Source: Pseudomaricurvus sp050633365
GTDB taxonomy: Bacteria > Pseudomonadota > Gammaproteobacteria > Pseudomonadales > Cellvibrionaceae
DNA length: 64,000 nt
NCBI GenBank assembly: GCA_050633365.1
Contig: JBOEGJ010000046.1
Coordinates: 1-64,000 of the forward strand
Reading direction: 5' to 3'
The notes beneath the pieces are model-generated. The model was not told the DNA's origin. It searched no databases and saw nothing but the letters and a program-made list of their open reading frames with translations. The translations under genes were made by a program, and so were the position numbers. Shown here in pieces: positions 8,633 through 16,463 of the stretch (its first letter is position 1; each line of letters begins with the position of its first letter).

Positions 8633-9086
8633 CCCTCACCCCCTCGAACAGCGCACACTATCAACCCCAAGCTTAACTGGGACTCATCGGCAGAGCTCCG
8701 GCAGTGACGACAGCAACATGATTCCGCTGATCAACATCGTTTTTTTAATGCTGATCTTTTTTATGGTTGCCGGAAAAATTGCGGCTAGAGATGAGGCGGA
8801 TTTTTCTCCCCCTGAAACCGCGATTGCGACCAATACGCCGCGAGAAGCCATGACCGTCATCGTTGCCAAAGATGGTTTTGTCTGGATCGACAACCAAATT
8901 CAAATGCACATCAGCGCTCTAACCGATGAGCAGTGGCAGGCGATTTCCCAACAGCTTTCAGACGCATCGCAAGTGATGATCAAGGCCGACGCCCAGCTGC
9001 CCGCCACCCAGCTCAATCCGCTGCTCACGGCTCTGCGGGCAAGCGATATCCAGCAGGTTCAGCTCGCCGTGCAGGAATTGCCATGA
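8625..9086 (+). CDS. ExbD-family protein, copy 2, with Asn in place of the essential Asp
   Basis: A 153-residue ExbD paralogue with a longer N-terminal tail (about 31 residues). Its single membrane helix reads MIPLINIVFLMLIFFMV: asparagine (residue 37) replaces the aspartate that carries protons in ExbD and is present in copy 1. A periplasmic domain follows. It overlaps copy 1 by 8 bp and tonB by an ATGA junction, so it belongs to a tightly coupled operon. Asn-containing members of the family occur elsewhere to my recollection. The natural reading is that copy 2 pairs with copy 1 as a non-protonated partner. Confidence 0.88.
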   Translation: MINPHPLEQRTLSTPSLTGTHRQSSGSDDSNMIPLINIVFLMLIFFMVAGKIAARDEADFSPPETAIATNTPREAMTVIVAKDGFVWIDNQIQMHISALTDEQWQAISQQLSDASQVMIKADAQLPATQLNPLLTALRASDIQQVQLAVQELP

Positions 9087-9937
9087 ATATCAGTCGCCTG
9101 CACCTGCTCTGGGCACTTGTCATAGCCACAAGCTTACATGGCGCCTTGGCGCTATCACTGAACCCAACCAAGATCATTGATGGTGCAAAAGCCGACGGTG
9201 AAGGTGGTATCAGCGTGGGACTGGGTATGGCCGGCGCCTACGCCGATGCTCAAGAACAGAAGGCACCGAAACAGCCATTGGCCGAGCCCCTATCTGAACA
9301 AACCACTGCGCGCCCCAACGAACAGAAGGCGCTGCTAGAGCAATCAGCTCAAGACTCTCCATCTGCCGAATTGCCGACATCCACAATCCCCCCCGCCTCC
9401 GAGCGAATCGAGACTGTTGAAACTGTTGAAACAGCCGTTGATGTGGTGACTCGCCAAGTCGAGAGCAATCCCCCCGCTGCAACTGAGATCGATACAGAAA
9501 TCCCGACTGAAAGAAAAGCTCCCGATACGCCTGAAAAACCTGACGCGCAAACGGCTAAGGACGCATCACAGCAGCAAACCTCACAGGCGATGATAAAAGC
9601 CAGTGGCAGCGCCAAAAGTCGACACAGTGGCGGTAAAGCCGGTGATGTGCGCGGCTATTTCGCTCACCTAATGGCGTGGCTCAATCAGTACAAAGACTAT
9701 CCCGCGGAACTGAAGAAGCAAAAGCAACAAGGCACTGTGGTGATTAAATTCACCATCGATAAAACCGGCCAAGTTTTGCACTCCGAGGTAAAAACCAGCT
9801 CCACAATTGCGGCCCTAGACCAGGCCGCCTTGAACATGCTTAAAGCCGCCAACCCGCTGCCCCCAATTCCAGATTCCATGAAACGAGAAAAACTGACGCT
9901 GGCAATTCCCGTCGATTACTCGCTGAGAACCAAATAA
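9083..9937 (+). CDS. tonB: TonB-family energy transducer
   Basis: TonB spans the periplasm and transmits ExbBD energy to outer-membrane receptors. The 284-residue protein has an N-terminal membrane anchor (LLWALVIATSLHGALAL), a long Pro/Glu/Thr/Gln-rich linker (about 45-190) and a C-terminal TonB domain: GYFAHLMAWLNQYKDYP, then QGTVVIKFTIDKTGQVL, then PLPPIP. I chose the ATG at 9083, which overlaps the exbD copy 2 stop as ATGA. An upstream in-frame extension to 8933 is only exbD sequence in another frame. A receptor gene follows 83 bp later. Confidence 0.93.
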   Translation: MNISRLHLLWALVIATSLHGALALSLNPTKIIDGAKADGEGGISVGLGMAGAYADAQEQKAPKQPLAEPLSEQTTARPNEQKALLEQSAQDSPSAELPTSTIPPASERIETVETVETAVDVVTRQVESNPPAATEIDTEIPTERKAPDTPEKPDAQTAKDASQQQTSQAMIKASGSAKSRHSGGKAGDVRGYFAHLMAWLNQYKDYPAELKKQKQQGTVVIKFTIDKTGQVLHSEVKTSSTIAALDQAALNMLKAANPLPPIPDSMKREKLTLAIPVDYSLRTK

Positions 9938-9946
9938 TCACAATAA

Positions 9947-9959
9947 GGGGGTTACCCCC
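9947..9959. other. Small hairpin between tonB and the receptor gene
   Basis: GGGGG-TTA-CCCCC forms a five-pair stem with a three-base loop just after the tonB stop. No T-run follows, so it is not a classic terminator. It may stabilise the upstream message or attenuate read-through. Confidence 0.35.
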
Positions 9960-10020
9960 AGTAAGCCAATGGCCTGATCCATTTTTCACTAATTCATAAA
10001 ATTACACTTGAGGAGATTCC

Positions 10021-12336
10021 ATGACACAGTCATCCATCAAACGCCCCAAGGCGCTGCGCAAGAGCCCAGCTAAACCCACTCGCTTTCCGAAAAACGCTTT
10101 AGCGCTGGGTCTATCGACCGTTATTGGCAGCAGTGCTGCCATGGTGCAAGCGCAAGAAGAAACCATTATGCTCGATACCATGAGTATTGAAGATCGCACC
10201 ATCGATACCAACCCATACGCCGAGGCCGGCGCCCCTTACAAAGCAAAAGTTTCCGGTGATTCTCGCCGGGTGAAGGAACTCGCTGATACCCCCGCCACCA
10301 TCAGTGTGCTGACTCAAGCACAAATCAAAGACTCAGGTAAAACCGATTTGCGTGATGTACTCGCAGCGCAACCAGGCATTACCTTAGGCACTGGCGAGAA
10401 CGGTAACGCCTTCGGTGATCGCTACATTATTCGCGGCCACGAAGCGCGCAGCGATGTGTTTGTTGATGGATTGCGAGATCCCGGTATGACCACTCGTGAG
10501 AGCTTTGCCACCGAACAAGTAGAAATCACTAAAGGCCCTAGTTCTACTTTTGCGGGTCGCGGCTCTACCGGCGGTGCAGTCAACAGCATCACCAAACAAG
10601 CCAGCAGTGAATATGACTTCACCAAAACTGAAGTGGGCATGGGCACCGACGACTACCGTCGCATTAGCATCGACAGCAATCAAAAACTCACCGACGACCT
10701 TGCCGTGCGCGTAAATTTATTGCATAGCAGTGAAGATGTTCCCGATCGCGATCCGGCCAGTAAAGAGCGCAATGGCATTGCGTTATCTGCAGCCTTTCAA
10801 GCGACAGAAAAATTAAAGCTCGTCGCCGATTATTACCAACTCGATGCAGACGATGAACCGGATCTTGGTACCTACATAGTACCGGATGGCTCACCCGTAA
10901 ATGACATTCCCGTTTATCTGCAAGATCAAGATTTTCTGGAATCAGACGTCGAGACTTTCACCTTTCGTGCAAGCTATCAAGCTAATGAGAATTTGCGTAT
11001 CGACAATGCCACCCGCTACGGCACTACCGACAATGGCTACGTTGTCACAGGGGCTCGCGGAACCGTTCGCGACGCCAGTGACCCGGATGCGCCAGGTGTA
11101 GACACTATCGGTTTAAGTACACACCAAGGCTGGCAAGAAGTTGAATACTTCGTCAATCAATTCAATGTCTATCTCGACAACGAATTGGCCGGCATGAAAC
11201 ACCAGTGGGTTTTGAGCGCCGAATACTCGGACTTAAAAGTCACTAACGGCGTTTATAATGTGACCAACACCAATGCAACCAACTGCATCGTTGCCGGTCG
11301 TCGTGGGGCTAGCAGTAGCTACTGCATTATCGATGGATCTGGCAACGAAGTCAGTGGCATTAACAACTTAATGGGCCGCAGTATCGCCAAAGGTGATGCC
11401 GATTCTGACTACAATGTAGAAACCACCTCTCTATCATTAATGGATACCATCACCATTAACGATCACTGGGACCTGTTTGCCGGTGTACGAATGGATCGAT
11501 TCGACTACGACAACAGCGTCACTCGCAGCGGAGTGACTACCGATTATAGCTACGACGACACCCTCTGGAACGGCCACCTTGGCGCTGTTTACAAAGTCAA
11601 CAACGACGCCAATGTCTACCTAACTTACAGCACCTCCGCGAACATCAACGGCGGTGAATCCGACGTTGGCGGCAGCTGTGGTTACGGCGGTCTCTGTGGC
11701 GATCCAGAACAGGTCACCAAAAGTGATCCAGAAACCACCGAGAATATTGAACTGGGTACCAAGTGGAACCTGATGGACAATAAACTGCTATTCACCGCTG
11801 CAGTTTTCCAAATCACCAAAAGTGATGTCATGGAAAGTGTCGGTAGCAGTTATGAAACACTGGGCACCTTAAACACTGGAGAAAACCGAGTTAAAGGCTT
11901 TGAGATTGGTCTCAGCGGTAAGGTCACTGACAAGCTCAGCACGCAATTTGGTTTGACCATGATGGATGCGGAAGTCCTGAAAGCCTTCAACCCCGACGAC
12001 GAAGGTGAAACCTTGAGTAACTTTGCTGACAACAGTGCGTTCTTACAGCTGCGTTATCAACTCACCGAGAAGTTTGCTTTTGGTGGCACCGCCACCTACT
12101 CCAGCGAACTCTACTCCGGTCAACCCGATGACGCCGCCAGTGAGAGCTACAAAGTGCCGAGCTATACTGCTTTTGACTTGTTCGCCAGCTACGAGTTTTC
12201 TCCGAAACTCAACGCACGGCTGAATATTGGCAACGTTACCGATAAAGAATACTATCTTGCTTCTTATCGCAGCGGCGCCTTCACCTACATGGGTGACGCA
12301 CGCAATGCTCAACTCAGCCTCAGCTACGAGTTCTAA
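10021..12336 (+). CDS. TonB-dependent catecholate-type siderophore receptor (Fiu/PiuA-like)
   Basis: A 771-residue outer-membrane receptor importing ferric siderophore with energy from the TonB system encoded just upstream. The first 45 residues form a signal peptide ending near VQAQ. EETIMLDTM is a plausible TonB box. The plug domain (about 80-200) has PATISVLTQAQIKDSG, RYIIRGHEARSDVFVDGLRD and FAGRGSTGGAVNSITK, and the beta barrel ends in the terminal aromatic LSLSYEF. The plug most resembles Fiu/PiuA-type receptors. A PiuC/YbiX-type hydroxylase two genes downstream supports that assignment, because fiu-ybiX and piuA-piuC are known pairs. AGGAG precedes the ATG. The exact siderophore is not deducible. 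Confidence 0.9.
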   Translation: MTQSSIKRPKALRKSPAKPTRFPKNALALGLSTVIGSSAAMVQAQEETIMLDTMSIEDRTIDTNPYAEAGAPYKAKVSGDSRRVKELADTPATISVLTQAQIKDSGKTDLRDVLAAQPGITLGTGENGNAFGDRYIIRGHEARSDVFVDGLRDPGMTTRESFATEQVEITKGPSSTFAGRGSTGGAVNSITKQASSEYDFTKTEVGMGTDDYRRISIDSNQKLTDDLAVRVNLLHSSEDVPDRDPASKERNGIALSAAFQATEKLKLVADYYQLDADDEPDLGTYIVPDGSPVNDIPVYLQDQDFLESDVETFTFRASYQANENLRIDNATRYGTTDNGYVVTGARGTVRDASDPDAPGVDTIGLSTHQGWQEVEYFVNQFNVYLDNELAGMKHQWVLSAEYSDLKVTNGVYNVTNTNATNCIVAGRRGASSSYCIIDGSGNEVSGINNLMGRSIAKGDADSDYNVETTSLSLMDTITINDHWDLFAGVRMDRFDYDNSVTRSGVTTDYSYDDTLWNGHLGAVYKVNNDANVYLTYSTSANINGGESDVGGSCGYGGLCGDPEQVTKSDPETTENIELGTKWNLMDNKLLFTAAVFQITKSDVMESVGSSYETLGTLNTGENRVKGFEIGLSGKVTDKLSTQFGLTMMDAEVLKAFNPDDEGETLSNFADNSAFLQLRYQLTEKFAFGGTATYSSELYSGQPDDAASESYKVPSYTAFDLFASYEFSPKLNARLNIGNVTDKEYYLASYRSGAFTYMGDARNAQLSLSYEF

Positions 12337-12361
12337 ACTCTAAGTTCTAAGCACTAACCTG

Positions 12362-12427
12362 CCCTCAAACCGAGGGTTATGACATCAGCGGTAGCGATAG
12401 TGGTAACAAAACCTGCTGCCGCTGATG
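12362..12427. other. Two tandem hairpins between receptor and oxidase genes
   Basis: The first is CCCTC-aaacc-GAGGG (12362-12376). The second is a long stem starting CATCAGCGG (12383) and closing with CCGCTGATG (ending 12427), about 13 pairs with one G-T pair and an inner GGT/ACC. Neither has a T-run. They occupy most of the gap and could protect or partially terminate the receptor message. Confidence 0.5.
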
Positions 12428-12441
12428 CCTGAGTAGGAATT

Positions 12442-13554
12442 ATGTCTTACCCGATACACGACAAATTAACCCAACTGCCCTCCGACATTGTGGCACTGGA
12501 AGACTACCAACGGCTGGCGCCAGACTTTATTCCCGAGCCGGTCTACACCTATATTCGCAGTGGCGGTGCCGATGAGCACACCGTGCAACAAAACCGCGAT
12601 GCCTTTAACGCACTGAGCTTATACAACCGCGTTCTGGTCGACTTCGAACAGGCAAGCACTCGCACGCAATTACTCGGCGAAGATTTTCGCCACCCAATTT
12701 TACTGGCTCCTGTGGCCCACCAAGGCTTGGTACATGAGGATGCTGAACTGGCCGCCGCGCAAGCCGCCGACGCCTTAGACGCGGGCTTGATATGTAGCAC
12801 ACTGGCCTCAAAACCTATGGAGCAGATCGCCGCAAACACCCAAGCGCCCAAATGGTTTCAGCTCTACTTCCAGTCTTCTCGGCAGCAAACCATGGCATTG
12901 GTTGATCGAGCGCAGGCCTGCGGTTACACCGCTTTGGTAGTAACTGTAGACGTACCGATTAATGGTCTGCGCAATCACATTCAGCGCAGCGGATTCCAAC
13001 TACCAGATAATGTACAAGCCACCCATACGGCATCAAGACCTCAAACTCCCGTAGAACTGAGTCCCGAGCAAAGTGTTATTTTTCAAGGTCTCATGAGTGA
13101 GGCTCCAACCTGGCAAGACATTGAGTGGTTAAGACAAACCACTCAACTGCCTATCATCCTCAAAGGCATCAGCCACCCTCAAGATGCGCAGCGAGCTTTA
13201 TCTATTGGGGTTGACGGCTTTGTGGTGTCCAATCACGGCGGACGCAGCTTGGACACCTTACCCGCAACCATCGACATGCTTCCCGCCATTCGCCAAGTCG
13301 TTGGCGATACAATACCGGTACTACTCGACGGAGGTGTTCGTCGCGGCACGGATGTTTTTAAAGCCCTAGCCTTAGGCGCCGACGCGGTATTAATCGGTCG
13401 TCCGCAAATTTACGCTTTGGCAGTCGCCGGCGCTTTGGGCGTTGCACATATGTTGAAATTACTGCGCGATGAATTAGAAGTCACCATGGCGCTATGTGGT
13501 TGCGCGACACTAGAAGACATCACCACAGATTGTTTATTCAAGCCTAAGGCTTAA
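12442..13554 (+). CDS. FMN-dependent alpha-hydroxy-acid oxidase/dehydrogenase
   Basis: A 370-residue TIM-barrel flavoenzyme of the lactate oxidase/glycolate oxidase/LldD family, oxidising an L-2-hydroxy acid. Signature parts visible are YTYIRSGGADEHTVQQN near the N terminus, PILLAPVAHQGLVHEDAE, the substrate and FMN segment VVSNHGGRSLDT with the catalytic histidine (about residue 270), and LLDGGVRRGTDVFKALALGA. No hydrophobic anchor is seen, so it is probably soluble. It lies between the siderophore receptor and the PiuC-like hydroxylase on the same strand, which suggests a link to iron acquisition or to a hydroxy-acid ligand. The substrate is unknown. Confidence 0.88.
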   Translation: MSYPIHDKLTQLPSDIVALEDYQRLAPDFIPEPVYTYIRSGGADEHTVQQNRDAFNALSLYNRVLVDFEQASTRTQLLGEDFRHPILLAPVAHQGLVHEDAELAAAQAADALDAGLICSTLASKPMEQIAANTQAPKWFQLYFQSSRQQTMALVDRAQACGYTALVVTVDVPINGLRNHIQRSGFQLPDNVQATHTASRPQTPVELSPEQSVIFQGLMSEAPTWQDIEWLRQTTQLPIILKGISHPQDAQRALSIGVDGFVVSNHGGRSLDTLPATIDMLPAIRQVVGDTIPVLLDGGVRRGTDVFKALALGADAVLIGRPQIYALAVAGALGVAHMLKLLRDELEVTMALCGCATLEDITTDCLFKPKA

Positions 13555-13579
13555 CACTCAATGATTATAGGTATGACCA

Positions 13580-14260
13580 ATGCTACTCGTGATTGAACAA
13601 GTTTTCGACGCTGACGAAGTGCAAATTTTTTGCCAACACCTCGACAACGCCAACTGGCAAGACGGTAAATTGAGTGCCGGCAGTCAAGCCATACAAGTCA
13701 AAACCAATCAGCAACTCGAGGACGACAGCGAGACAAGCCTGACTCTGGGTAACGAGATCCTCAAACGTCTGGGGCAACATCCACAGTTTGTTTCGGCAGC
13801 ACTGGCCGACAAAATTTATCCACCGAAATTCAATCGCTATCAAAATGGCGGACACTACGGAACTCACGTGGACAGTGCCATTATGACACTACCGAACAGT
13901 GCAGATTTACTGCGCACAGACCTCTCGGCCACTTTGTTTTTTTCCAATCCAGAAGATTACGATGGCGGTGTCTTGTCAATCGACACCGAATTTGGTGTGC
14001 AAGAAGTAAAACTCAACGCAGGAGACTTAGTGCTCTACCCATCCAGCAGCTTGCATCAAGTGACCCCGGTGACACGGGGTCAGCGGGTGTCGGCGTTTTT
14101 CTGGATTCAAAGTATGGTGCGGGAACACGGTCAGAGAAGCACGCTCTACGATCTTGACCAATCAATCCAATCACTCACGCTAACGTTGGGCGGCGACCAT
14201 GACGATGTTTTGAGATTATCGGCCGTCTATCACAACCTACTGAGAACTTGGGCCTGCTAA
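13580..14260 (+). CDS. piuC: PKHD-type Fe(II)/2-oxoglutarate hydroxylase (PiuC/YbiX-like)
   Basis: A 226-residue cytoplasmic dioxygenase of the YbiX/PiuC family, typically encoded beside catecholate siderophore receptors. The iron ligands are visible: H and D in NGGHYGTHVDSAIM (about residues 95-101), and the distal histidine plus oxoglutarate-binding arginine in SSSLHQVTPVTRGQRVSAFFW (about 155-175). The length equals the family norm. It lies 25 bp after the hydroxyacid oxidase, the last gene of the iron cluster. Its physiological substrate is not established. Confidence 0.92.
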   Translation: MLLVIEQVFDADEVQIFCQHLDNANWQDGKLSAGSQAIQVKTNQQLEDDSETSLTLGNEILKRLGQHPQFVSAALADKIYPPKFNRYQNGGHYGTHVDSAIMTLPNSADLLRTDLSATLFFSNPEDYDGGVLSIDTEFGVQEVKLNAGDLVLYPSSSLHQVTPVTRGQRVSAFFWIQSMVREHGQRSTLYDLDQSIQSLTLTLGGDHDDVLRLSAVYHNLLRTWAC

Positions 14261-14416
14261 CACCAAATCACTCGCCAACAGTGAACAACAAAACGGCTGG
14301 AGTGTTCGCTTATGTATTTCGAGCCGAGGTCGAGACTTATATTTTAAATAAACTATAGAGCTCAAGAGGCTGTTTGTACCGACACTCTTTAGACCGACAT
14401 GTTGCGACGCTCTTTT

Positions 14417-14848
14417 TCACTCTGGCGCCAGCCGATTGGCCAGAGCCTGAGCCGCTGCATCTGTTTCGGCGCTCTTAAGTCCAAACTTTTCATGAGCCAA
14501 CACATAGAGTGTAGTTTCAGATCCACTGCCGGACATCACTAGACGAAACAAACGTCCCGTTTTTAATCCTCGCTGCCCCGCCGTTAAATTCAGCTGCACT
14601 GCGCTTTCAAGCAGAGTCACGGTATTTCCAGAAAAGGTTTCGCAGCTGAGTAATTCGTACTCTCCGCTATCGATCAACGCTTGTAACCTTGCTTCGACTT
14701 GCGCTGTGCCACTGCTTTCATAACTGATTTTTAACCCCGCATCATAAGGGGTATCACGTAATGAATAGGCGGTGCCACAGCCACTGAGCGAGATAATGCC
14801 AGTTAATACCCCCAGCACTAACAACCATCTTTGAACAAATAACTGCAT
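14417..14848 (-). CDS. Hypothetical lipoprotein
   Basis: I do not recognise the 143-residue product. It has a type II signal peptide: a hydrophobic run LLVLGVLTGIISLSGC with lipobox LSGC (Cys near residue 24), so it is likely membrane-anchored by lipid. The mature part is beta-rich, ending KSAETDAAAQALANRLAPE. It is convergent with the hydroxylase gene across 156 bp and lies downstream of the peroxiredoxin gene on the same strand, but the peroxiredoxin terminator separates them. Confidence 0.75.
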   Translation of the reverse strand: MQLFVQRWLLVLGVLTGIISLSGCGTAYSLRDTPYDAGLKISYESSGTAQVEARLQALIDSGEYELLSCETFSGNTVTLLESAVQLNLTAGQRGLKTGRLFRLVMSGSGSETTLYVLAHEKFGLKSAETDAAAQALANRLAPE

Positions 14849-15039
14849 ATCACTTCCTTTTTGTGTGCTTACTTTTCACCGAACACTATGTGTGCAGGCC
14901 CTTCATGCAGCGATCGAAATCGACTGCCAAACCGGCTCACTCAAAAGTACGCCATTAATCATAGCGCAACGGCAACTAGGTCTATCGCTTCAGACGAAGC
15001 CGCTCACAGTATAGTCAAGCGCACAAAACACGCAGGCAT

Positions 15040-15063
15040 AAAAAAGCCACCCGAAGGTGGCCT
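15040..15063 (-). terminator. Rho-independent terminator of the peroxiredoxin gene
   Basis: On the minus strand GCCACC-ttcg-GGTGGC is followed by TTTTTT. It begins about 25 bp after the peroxiredoxin stop. A textbook tetraloop terminator. Confidence 0.9.
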
Positions 15064-15086
15064 TTCGAAGAACGTTGATACAACCC

Positions 15087-15692
15087 TTACAGGCTGTCAG
15101 CATTCTCGCTCAGGTAAGCCGCAACACCTTCAGGGGAAGCGTCCATACCTTTATCACCTTCTGTCCAACCGGCAGGGCAAACTTCACCGTGCTCTTGGTG
15201 GAATGCCAAGGCATCAACCATACGTAACATTTCGTCAACGTTACGGCCCAGTGGCAGATCGTTAACCACTTGGTGACGAACAGTACCTTCTTCGTCGATC
15301 AAGAAAGAGCCACGGAACGCAACACCGGCATCGGCAAATTCAACATCGTAGGCTTGGCAAATTTCGTGCTTAGTATCGGCAACCAAAGTGTACTTAACGG
15401 GGCCAATACCACCCTGATCGACAGGGGTGTTACGCCATGCGTTGTGGCTGAACTGAGAATCGATAGAAACACCGATCACTTCAACACCGCGCTTGGTGAA
15501 CTCTTCAAAGCGGTGATCGAATGCCAACAACTCAGATGGACAAACGAAGGTAAAATCCAATGGGTAAAAGAAAATTACCGCTTTTTTGCCTTTAATAGCT
15601 TCAGACAAAGTGAACGCATCGACGATTTCGCCGTTACCCAATACTGCTGCTGCAGTGAAATCCGGAGCTGGCTTACTGACCAAAACACCCAT
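15087..15692 (-). CDS. Typical 2-Cys peroxiredoxin (AhpC/Prx family)
   Basis: Reduces hydrogen peroxide and organic hydroperoxides in the cytoplasm. The 201-residue protein has the peroxidatic cysteine in YPLDFTFVCPSEL (about residue 51) and the resolving cysteine in HGEVCPAGW (about 172), plus the conserved arginine in VAFRGSFLID. AGGGAG precedes the ATG. It is divergent from bfd. A peroxiredoxin next to bfd downstream of argG-motY-pyrC-rnt is the order I recall from Pseudomonas. A palindrome fitting the OxyR half-site lies 138 bp upstream, and a strong terminator follows the gene. Confidence 0.95.
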   Translation of the reverse strand: MGVLVSKPAPDFTAAAVLGNGEIVDAFTLSEAIKGKKAVIFFYPLDFTFVCPSELLAFDHRFEEFTKRGVEVIGVSIDSQFSHNAWRNTPVDQGGIGPVKYTLVADTKHEICQAYDVEFADAGVAFRGSFLIDEEGTVRHQVVNDLPLGRNVDEMLRMVDALAFHQEHGEVCPAGWTEGDKGMDASPEGVAAYLSENADSL

Positions 15693-15829
15693 GATATATC
15701 TCCCTTAATAAGAGCAAATGTAGATAAAAGATAAAGCTGACAGCGAAAACCACCGCCAACAGAGAAACTGTGGTGCAAAACAGCCACCTCGATTAATCAC
15801 TGATCAACCTATGAGATAACTGCTAATTA

Positions 15830-15844
15830 ATAGCTGGGAGCTAT
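15830..15844. promoter_or_regulatory. OxyR-type half-site palindrome
   Basis: ATAGCTGGGAGCTAT fits every fixed position of the OxyR half-operator ATAG-N-T-NNN-A-N-CTAT. A second half-site at the standard 22-bp phasing is not evident. It lies 138 bp upstream of the peroxiredoxin start, a known type of OxyR target. Confidence 0.45.
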
Positions 15845-16020
15845 AATACACAGCCCAGATCCAGTGTCCCATTGATTTTTTATATGATGATGATAAGTGC
15901 TTGAGGGCCACGACTATCTATCAAATGCTACTCATCTCTTCGCCAACTCCCACACCCGTATCCCACCCCCAAACATTGACCCACACCAAATACAAATAAG
16001 AAACACTCTCAAAACTAATT

Positions 16021-16039
16021 GACAACAATTCTCGTTACC
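16021..16039. promoter_or_regulatory. Possible Fur box upstream of bfd
   Basis: GACAACAATTCTCGTTACC matches 12 of 19 positions of the Fur consensus and lies 76 bp before the bfd ATG. bfd genes are commonly Fur-repressed. The match is only moderate. The rest of the 422-bp peroxiredoxin-bfd gap shows no other clear feature besides the OxyR-type palindrome. Confidence 0.4.
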
Positions 16040-16114
16040 ATTAATATCTCGTCCATAAACGCCGACTATCAATTTGATAGCGAGCAACAGCCCAATCGCT
16101 TGGATCAACTCATC

Positions 16115-16324
16115 ATGTACGTGTGCCTCTGCAAAGGAATCACCGACAATCAAATCAAAGACGCGGTCTTTGGTGGCGCCTCTAGCCTGCGTGAAGTTCG
16201 CAAGCAACTGGGCGTGATGAGCCAATGTGGTAAATGCGGCATTATGACCAAGCAGATCGTCGAAGAAACGCTGACTACCGCAACCACTCAAGAACAGGAA
16301 AATCTGTTTTACGCGGTAAACTAA
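16115..16324 (+). CDS. bfd: Bacterioferritin-associated ferredoxin
   Basis: A [2Fe-2S] protein that reduces ferric iron stored in bacterioferritin so it can be released. The product is 69 residues from the ATG at 16115. The cluster cysteines are present as MYVCLCKG (C4, C6) and SQCGKCG (about 38 and 41). A longer reading to TTG at 16019 adds 32 residues unlike the family and is rejected. The ribosome site is weak. No bfr gene follows in this window. Confidence 0.92.
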   Translation: MYVCLCKGITDNQIKDAVFGGASSLREVRKQLGVMSQCGKCGIMTKQIVEETLTTATTQEQENLFYAVN

Positions 16325-16463
16325 CCAGAAACCTGGCGCCTAAACACTCGGTTTTAGGCCAATTAAACAATCCCCTCACAAACTTGCCCGCCTCTGGTTG
16401 CAGACGCTGTCGCTTTGACTAAGCTTAGCCTTAATACCTGCAATCATTTGGAACACCCCGTTC

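Noticed and set aside
8933..9082. Upstream extension of the tonB reading frame
   Set aside because: It is only exbD copy 2 sequence in another frame; the ATGA overlap at 9083 is the natural start.
16019..16114. N-terminal extension of bfd from TTG 16019
   Set aside because: The 32 extra residues are unlike the family, while the ATG at 16115 gives the normal 69 residues and full cysteine set.
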